NCBI GenBank assembly: GCA_025924755.1
Contig: JAICHT010000027.1
Span: 1 to 19,882, forward strand
From: Chitinophagaceae bacterium
GTDB taxonomy: Bacteria; Bacteroidota; Bacteroidia; Chitinophagales; Chitinophagaceae
Reading direction: 5' to 3'
DNA length: 19,882 nt
The notes under the pieces: model-generated
What the model was told of the DNA's origin: nothing
Seen by the model: only the letters and a program-made list of their open reading frames with translations
The model's database searches: none
Shown: positions 16,789-19,882 of the stretch, one piece after another
Numbering within the stretch: position 1 is the stretch's first letter
How the letters are laid out: every line of letters starts with the position of its first letter
Position numbers and translations under genes: made by a program

Positions 16789-16819
16789 TTTGCAAGGAAT
16801 AGAGAGTTGCATATATTTG
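16789..16819 (+). promoter_or_regulatory. Promoter of the TetR gene (consensus Bacteroidota type)
   Basis: TTTG at 16789-16792, exactly 19 bases, then TATATTTG at 16812-16819 followed by C: a full match to TTTG-N19-TAnnTTTG. The predicted start lies about 4-7 bases downstream, near 16823-16826, inside the operator-like palindrome at 16818-16834. Confidence 0.75.
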
Positions 16820-16843
16820 CTAACGGTGTTATAATTTCTAACA
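16818..16843. promoter_or_regulatory. Operator O1 of the TetR regulator (palindrome plus half-site)
   Basis: TGCTAACGGTGTTATAA (16818-16834) matches 14 of 17 bases of the perfect palindrome at 17474-17490. One base further on, TTCTAACA (16836-16843) is an exact copy of that palindrome's left half. The site overlaps the -7 element and the predicted start, which fits autorepression. Confidence 0.7.
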
Positions 16844-16852
16844 AAGGTAAAA

Positions 16853-17455
16853 ATGGGAATAGCAGAACGAAAATCGAGGCAAAAAGAAGAAGTGCGTTGC
16901 TCTATACTAAAAGCCTCCTGGCAATTGGTATTGGACGACGGCTGGCAGGCGCTTTCCATCAGGAAAATTGCGGATGCTATCGAATACAGTGTACCCGTTA
17001 TTTACGACCATTTTGAAAATAAGGAAGCCATATTGTTGGAGTTTACCAGGCGGGGGTTTCAATTGTTGAATGAGGAGTTGATAAAAGCCAGGGATGCACA
17101 TAAAAAGCCGGAGCTTCAACTGGAGGCCATAGCCTATGCGTACTGGAACTTTGCTTTTAAAAATAAAGAGTATTACCAACTCATGTATGGCTTAGGCATG
17201 CCCAGCTGCGAAACCGTAAAGAAGATAGATGAGCTAAATACATTTACTGAACTGCTGCTGGATATTGTAAAACAGCTTATTGGGAAAAGCAATCACCCGG
17301 CGGTAGATCCTTTTTTAAAAATGCATACGTTCTGGTCTATGCTGCATGGCCTTATATCTATTAATATGCTTGGAAAAGAAAATTCGCGGGATGAAATGAA
17401 CGCAAGGATTTTAAAAGATTTTATAACCGGGTTTATTTCAGGTATTAAAGAATAA
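16853..17455 (+). CDS. TetR/AcrR family transcriptional regulator with WHG-type C-terminal domain
   Basis: A protein of 200 residues. The N-terminal DNA-binding domain (about residues 12-58) has a typical helix-turn-helix, LSIRKIADAIEYSVPVIYDHF, followed by the conserved ENKEAIL segment. The C-terminal ligand-binding half contains FWSMLHGLISI (W161, H165, G166), matching the WHG/TetR_C_33 type. It should be a cytoplasmic dimeric repressor released by a small molecule, perhaps an electrophile or quinone given its neighbours (inference). Palindromic sites before this gene and before the nitroreductase gene suggest that it represses itself and the downstream genes. It starts at the ATG at 16853, about 30 bases after the predicted transcription start. 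Confidence 0.92.
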   Translation: MGIAERKSRQKEEVRCSILKASWQLVLDDGWQALSIRKIADAIEYSVPVIYDHFENKEAILLEFTRRGFQLLNEELIKARDAHKKPELQLEAIAYAYWNFAFKNKEYYQLMYGLGMPSCETVKKIDELNTFTELLLDIVKQLIGKSNHPAVDPFLKMHTFWSMLHGLISINMLGKENSRDEMNARILKDFITGFISGIKE

Positions 17456-17473
17456 TATTTTTTTTGCTTAAAG

Positions 17474-17490
17474 TTCTAACAGTGTTAGAA
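17474..17490. promoter_or_regulatory. Operator O2 of the TetR regulator (perfect palindrome)
   Basis: TTCTAACAGTGTTAGAA: perfect 8-base arms around a central G, located 18 bases after the tetR stop and 26 bases before the nitroreductase start. It is the best copy of the motif also seen at 16818-16834. A TTTG (17463-17466) lies just upstream, but no matching -7 element is visible at consensus spacing. The nitroreductase may therefore be read from the tetR promoter, from an atypical promoter, or from both. Confidence 0.75.
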
Positions 17491-17516
17491 AATATAATAA
17501 TGATAAAATTAATAAT

Positions 17517-18146
17517 ATGGATTTGATTAATGCACTCAACTGGCGCTATGCCACTAAAAGAATGACCGGCCAAAAAGTGCCGCAGGAAAAGATTGAAACT
17601 ATTTTGGAAGCCACCCGTCTCTCGGCCTCTTCTATGGGGTTGCAGCCTTATACTATTTTGGTGATAGAAAATGAGGAGCTGAAAAAGAAAATACAACCGG
17701 CTGCTTATAATCAGCCACAAATTGTAGAAGCTTCCCACCTGTTGGTTTTTACTGCATGGAATGATATTACCCAAAAGCAGGTAGATGATTATATCATCCA
17801 TATAGCGGAAGTGCGTGGTGTTTCTGAAGAAAGCTTAAACAGCTTTAAAGCGGCTTTTCAAAATATAATAAACCGCCCACAGGAAGAAAAGTACCAGTGG
17901 GCCGCACGGCAGGCCTATATAGCCTTTGGTACTGCCATTGCAGCTGCAGCATTGGAAAAGATTGATGCTACGCCGATGGAGGGTTTTAATGCAGAAGCCA
18001 TGGATGCACTGTTGAATTTGAAAGAACAAGGCCTGCGGAGCGTAACCATATTGGCATTGGGATATCGTGATGCGGAAAAGGACTTTTTAGCTGGTGCTAA
18101 AAAAGTACGCAGGGAAAAAGAAAACCTCATAGTGGAGCTGGTATAA
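17517..18146 (+). CDS. NfsB-like FMN-dependent NAD(P)H nitroreductase / quinone reductase
   Basis: A protein of 209 residues, the usual size for the NfsB branch. FMN-binding features are RYATKR (10-15), SASSMGLQPY (36-45), the ATPMEGFN motif (151-158) typical of oxygen-insensitive NfsB/dihydropteridine-reductase-like enzymes, and LGYRD...KKVRR (181-199) near the C-terminus. Such enzymes reduce nitroaromatics, quinones and related electrophiles in the cytoplasm with NAD(P)H. It follows tetR by 61 bases, with the perfect operator palindrome between them, and precedes pirin by 26 bases, so it is probably the first target of the repressor. The true substrate cannot be read. Confidence 0.9.
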   Translation: MDLINALNWRYATKRMTGQKVPQEKIETILEATRLSASSMGLQPYTILVIENEELKKKIQPAAYNQPQIVEASHLLVFTAWNDITQKQVDDYIIHIAEVRGVSEESLNSFKAAFQNIINRPQEEKYQWAARQAYIAFGTAIAAAALEKIDATPMEGFNAEAMDALLNLKEQGLRSVTILALGYRDAEKDFLAGAKKVRREKENLIVELV

Positions 18147-18172
18147 ATCTTAAAACGAATAATAAAAAATCT

Positions 18173-19033
18173 ATGAAGAGCATACGGGCTATATACAGGG
18201 CCGGGTATACCGATTACGAAGGGCTGGATACCTACCGGGCCATGCCTACCCGCAATGTGCCTATTGACGCACTGGAACCTTTTATTTTTTTAAACCATCA
18301 TGGGCCACAGGTGTATCCCAGCCATAACGAAGGTTTGCCTTTTGGGCCTCACCCGCATAAAGGGTTCGAAACCGTTACGTTTATTGTAGAAGGGAGTTTG
18401 GTGCATAAAGACAGTACCGGTTTCACCAGCAATATCGAAGCAGGTGGTGTGCAATGGATGACAGCGGGTAAAGGTATTATTCACTCGGAAACATCGTCAG
18501 AAGAGTTCAAAGAAAATGGCGGCGGTATCGAAATATTACAATTATGGGTCAATCTCCCTTCGCGTTTAAAAAATGCAGCTCCCGCCTATATTGGGTTGCA
18601 AAAACCTCAAATTCCGGAACTCCTTTTTGATGAAGGAAAAGTAACGGTTAACCTCGTAGCCGGTGCATGGGATGGCACAAAAGCACCGGTACAATCCTTA
18701 TCCGATGTTCAGCTTTTCAGCATTGCTTTCAAAAAAGCAGGCAAGCTGCAATTAAATGTGCCCCCTGCTAAAACCGTTTTGTTTTATGTAATCAAAGGCC
18801 ACGTTTCGGTAAATGGAAGCGAAGCGGAAACACACGACCTGGTAGAATTTGATAAAGACGGGGACACTATAGAAGTGACTGCATTGGAAGACGCACTTAT
18901 TTTATTTGGATATGCCAATCCAAGCAATGAAACAATTGTAGCGCATGGACCTTTTGTGATGAACTCTCAGGAAGAAATACGCCAGGCGTTTGTAGATTAT
19001 CAGCAGGGGAAACTGGGCGTTTGGCAGGATTAA
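18173..19033 (+). CDS. Pirin family cupin protein
   Basis: A protein of 286 residues with two cupin domains. The metal site of the N-terminal cupin is complete: H60 and H62 in GPHPHKGFETVT, and H104 and E106 in GKGIIHSE. These match the spacing of the Fe ligands in human pirin (His56, His58, His101, Glu103). The C-terminal cupin (about 170-280) lacks a metal motif, as is usual. Bacterial pirins include quercetin dioxygenase-like enzymes and redox-linked regulators; which applies here is unknown. It sits 26 bases after the nitroreductase gene and 59 bases before yceI, all on one strand, so an operon under the TetR regulator is likely. The start is ATG at 18173. Confidence 0.93.
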   Translation: MKSIRAIYRAGYTDYEGLDTYRAMPTRNVPIDALEPFIFLNHHGPQVYPSHNEGLPFGPHPHKGFETVTFIVEGSLVHKDSTGFTSNIEAGGVQWMTAGKGIIHSETSSEEFKENGGGIEILQLWVNLPSRLKNAAPAYIGLQKPQIPELLFDEGKVTVNLVAGAWDGTKAPVQSLSDVQLFSIAFKKAGKLQLNVPPAKTVLFYVIKGHVSVNGSEAETHDLVEFDKDGDTIEVTALEDALILFGYANPSNETIVAHGPFVMNSQEEIRQAFVDYQQGKLGVWQD

Positions 19034-19092
19034 GCAGCTACCCGCAACAATTTTAAAAAACAATTAACTAAACTTCTAATTAATAAAAAGTT

Positions 19093-19626
19093 ATGACAAC
19101 TACAAAATGGGTTTTAGATCCCTCACACAGCGAATTAGGCTTTAAAATAAAGCATTTGATGATTAGTAACGTTTCTGGCAGCTTCACCAATTTTGATGTG
19201 CAGACAGAAACCAGCAATGATGATTTCAGCAAAGCCTCCGTTGTTGCCAACGTAGAAGTGGCCTCTATTAATACCAATAATGCCCAACGCGATGAACATT
19301 TGCGCAATGCTGACTTTTTTGAAGTACCATTGCACCCACAAATTACATTCAAATCCAGCAAGGTGGAGAAAACGGACGGCAATACGTTTAACCTTTATGG
19401 TGATTTAACTATAAAGGATATTACAAAACCTATAAAGCTGGTAGTAGAATACAGCGGTATGGTAAAAGATCCGTGGGGAAATGTAAAAGCCGGGTTTACC
19501 ATTAATGGAAAAATGAACCGTAAGGACTGGGGTATTAATTACAATGCCGCATTGGAAACCGGCGGTATCATGCTGGGTGAAGAAGTGAAAATTAATGGCG
19601 AGGTGCAATTGGTAAAGCAGGCGTAG
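19093..19626 (+). CDS. YceI family lipocalin-like protein, cytoplasmic form
   Basis: A protein of 177 residues covering the YceI fold from end to end. It begins with WVLDPSHSELGFKIKHLMIS and continues through the HLRNADFF segment, FNLYGDLTIKDITKPI and RKDWGINYNAALETGGIMLG, all hallmarks of the family. There is no signal peptide, unlike periplasmic YceI proteins of proteobacteria, so it should stay in the cytoplasm. The family binds polyisoprenoid or other hydrophobic molecules in a lipocalin-like barrel. Placed last in the tetR-nitroreductase-pirin cluster, it may carry a hydrophobic quinone-like molecule (inference). A terminator-like inverted repeat follows at 19681-19746. Confidence 0.93.
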   Translation: MTTTKWVLDPSHSELGFKIKHLMISNVSGSFTNFDVQTETSNDDFSKASVVANVEVASINTNNAQRDEHLRNADFFEVPLHPQITFKSSKVEKTDGNTFNLYGDLTIKDITKPIKLVVEYSGMVKDPWGNVKAGFTINGKMNRKDWGINYNAALETGGIMLGEEVKINGEVQLVKQA

Positions 19627-19680
19627 GTTTTTGATGCAAGGCTATAAAGTTGGAATATATATTGTAAAGCAATGCTTTAA

Positions 19681-19746
19681 TAAAAACAAGCGTCATGCAA
19701 ACAGTTGATAGCACTTATGTGTTGATATAGCAGGCGCTTGTTTTTA
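19681..19746 (+). terminator. Terminator-like long-loop hairpin after yceI
   Basis: TAAAAACAAGCG (19681-19692) pairs exactly with CGCTTGTTTTTA (19735-19746). The stem extends two more pairs inward (one G-U). The 3' arm ends in five Ts. The loop of about 40 bases is long for a simple terminator and holds GTTGATA twice (19704-19710, 19721-19727), so a small structured RNA is possible. A smaller hairpin, TAAAGC-AAT-GCTTTA, lies at 19665-19679. Confidence 0.55.
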
Positions 19747-19882
19747 AAAGAATATGAGGAGAAAGCAATAGTGATGATCGCAACCCGAAAGAAAACCAAT
19801 ACCGTGGCCCGTTAATTATAGTATAACCCATATGAAGGATATTATAATAATTGAAAGATTTAAAGAACTGTAAAAGCAAAAA
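19747..19882. other. Right-edge intergenic sequence, no supported gene
   Basis: Purine-rich, AT-rich DNA to the window end. The only ATG frames are 13 codons or shorter. It may be the upstream region of a gene beyond the window. Confidence 0.4.

Noticed and set aside
19062..19092. Possible third TetR half-site before yceI (TTCTAATTA)
   Set aside because: It matches only six of eight half-site bases and has no opposing arm.
1..19882. CRISPR arrays, tRNA or rRNA genes, insertion sequences, prophage or defence genes
   Set aside because: No regularly spaced repeats, cloverleaf-like segments, transposase or integrase motifs were seen on either strand when reading by eye.

Overview
The window looks like a piece of a Bacteroidota chromosome, probably Chitinophagales/Chitinophagaceae. 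This is inferred from AT-rich DNA, a lipoprotein-type TamA homologue (TamL) next to TamB, an Oar-like TonB-dependent receptor with an N-terminal carboxypeptidase-regulatory-like domain, and at least one promoter matching the Bacteroidota consensus exactly (TTTG, 19 bases, TAnnTTTG). I saw no rRNA, tRNA, CRISPR array, transposase, integrase or phage gene. It reads as ordinary core and accessory chromosome.

Layout. (1) 1-7019, minus strand: tamB followed by tamL, overlapping by 4 bases (ATGA). tamL runs off the left edge. Together they form the envelope translocation and assembly module. (2) 7020-7319: a divergent intergenic region with a repeated 15-mer and an inverted repeat. (3) 7320-13226, plus strand: an Oar-like TonB-dependent receptor with a strong terminator, then a secreted protein fusing a YncE-like beta-propeller to a phosphoesterase domain. 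(4) 13283-13681, minus strand: an orphan single-domain response regulator sharing a bidirectional terminator with the gene before it. (5) 13987-15034, plus strand: a 54-residue single-pass membrane protein and two tandem DUF1622 membrane proteins. A 46-base, nearly perfect hairpin lies between a likely promoter and the first DUF1622 start. (6) 15103-16098, minus strand: a Gfo/Idh/MocA oxidoreductase. (7) 16238-16708, plus strand: a GlcG/HbpS-like (DUF336) protein. (8) 16853-19626, plus strand: a TetR regulator, an NfsB-like nitroreductase, a pirin and a YceI protein, ending in a terminator-like inverted repeat.

The best-supported regulatory story is in block 8. A 17-base operator-like palindrome (TTCTAACA-G-TGTTAGAA) lies between tetR and the nitroreductase gene. 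A 14/17 match plus a perfect half-site overlap the -7 element and predicted start of the tetR promoter. This predicts an autorepressed TetR that also controls a three-gene redox or electrophile-response unit. The second most interesting point is the small membrane gene, DUF1622 pair and 5'-UTR hairpin at 13987-15034, whose function is unknown. Gene functions are assigned from recognised family motifs. Regulatory sites are read from the sequence and untested.
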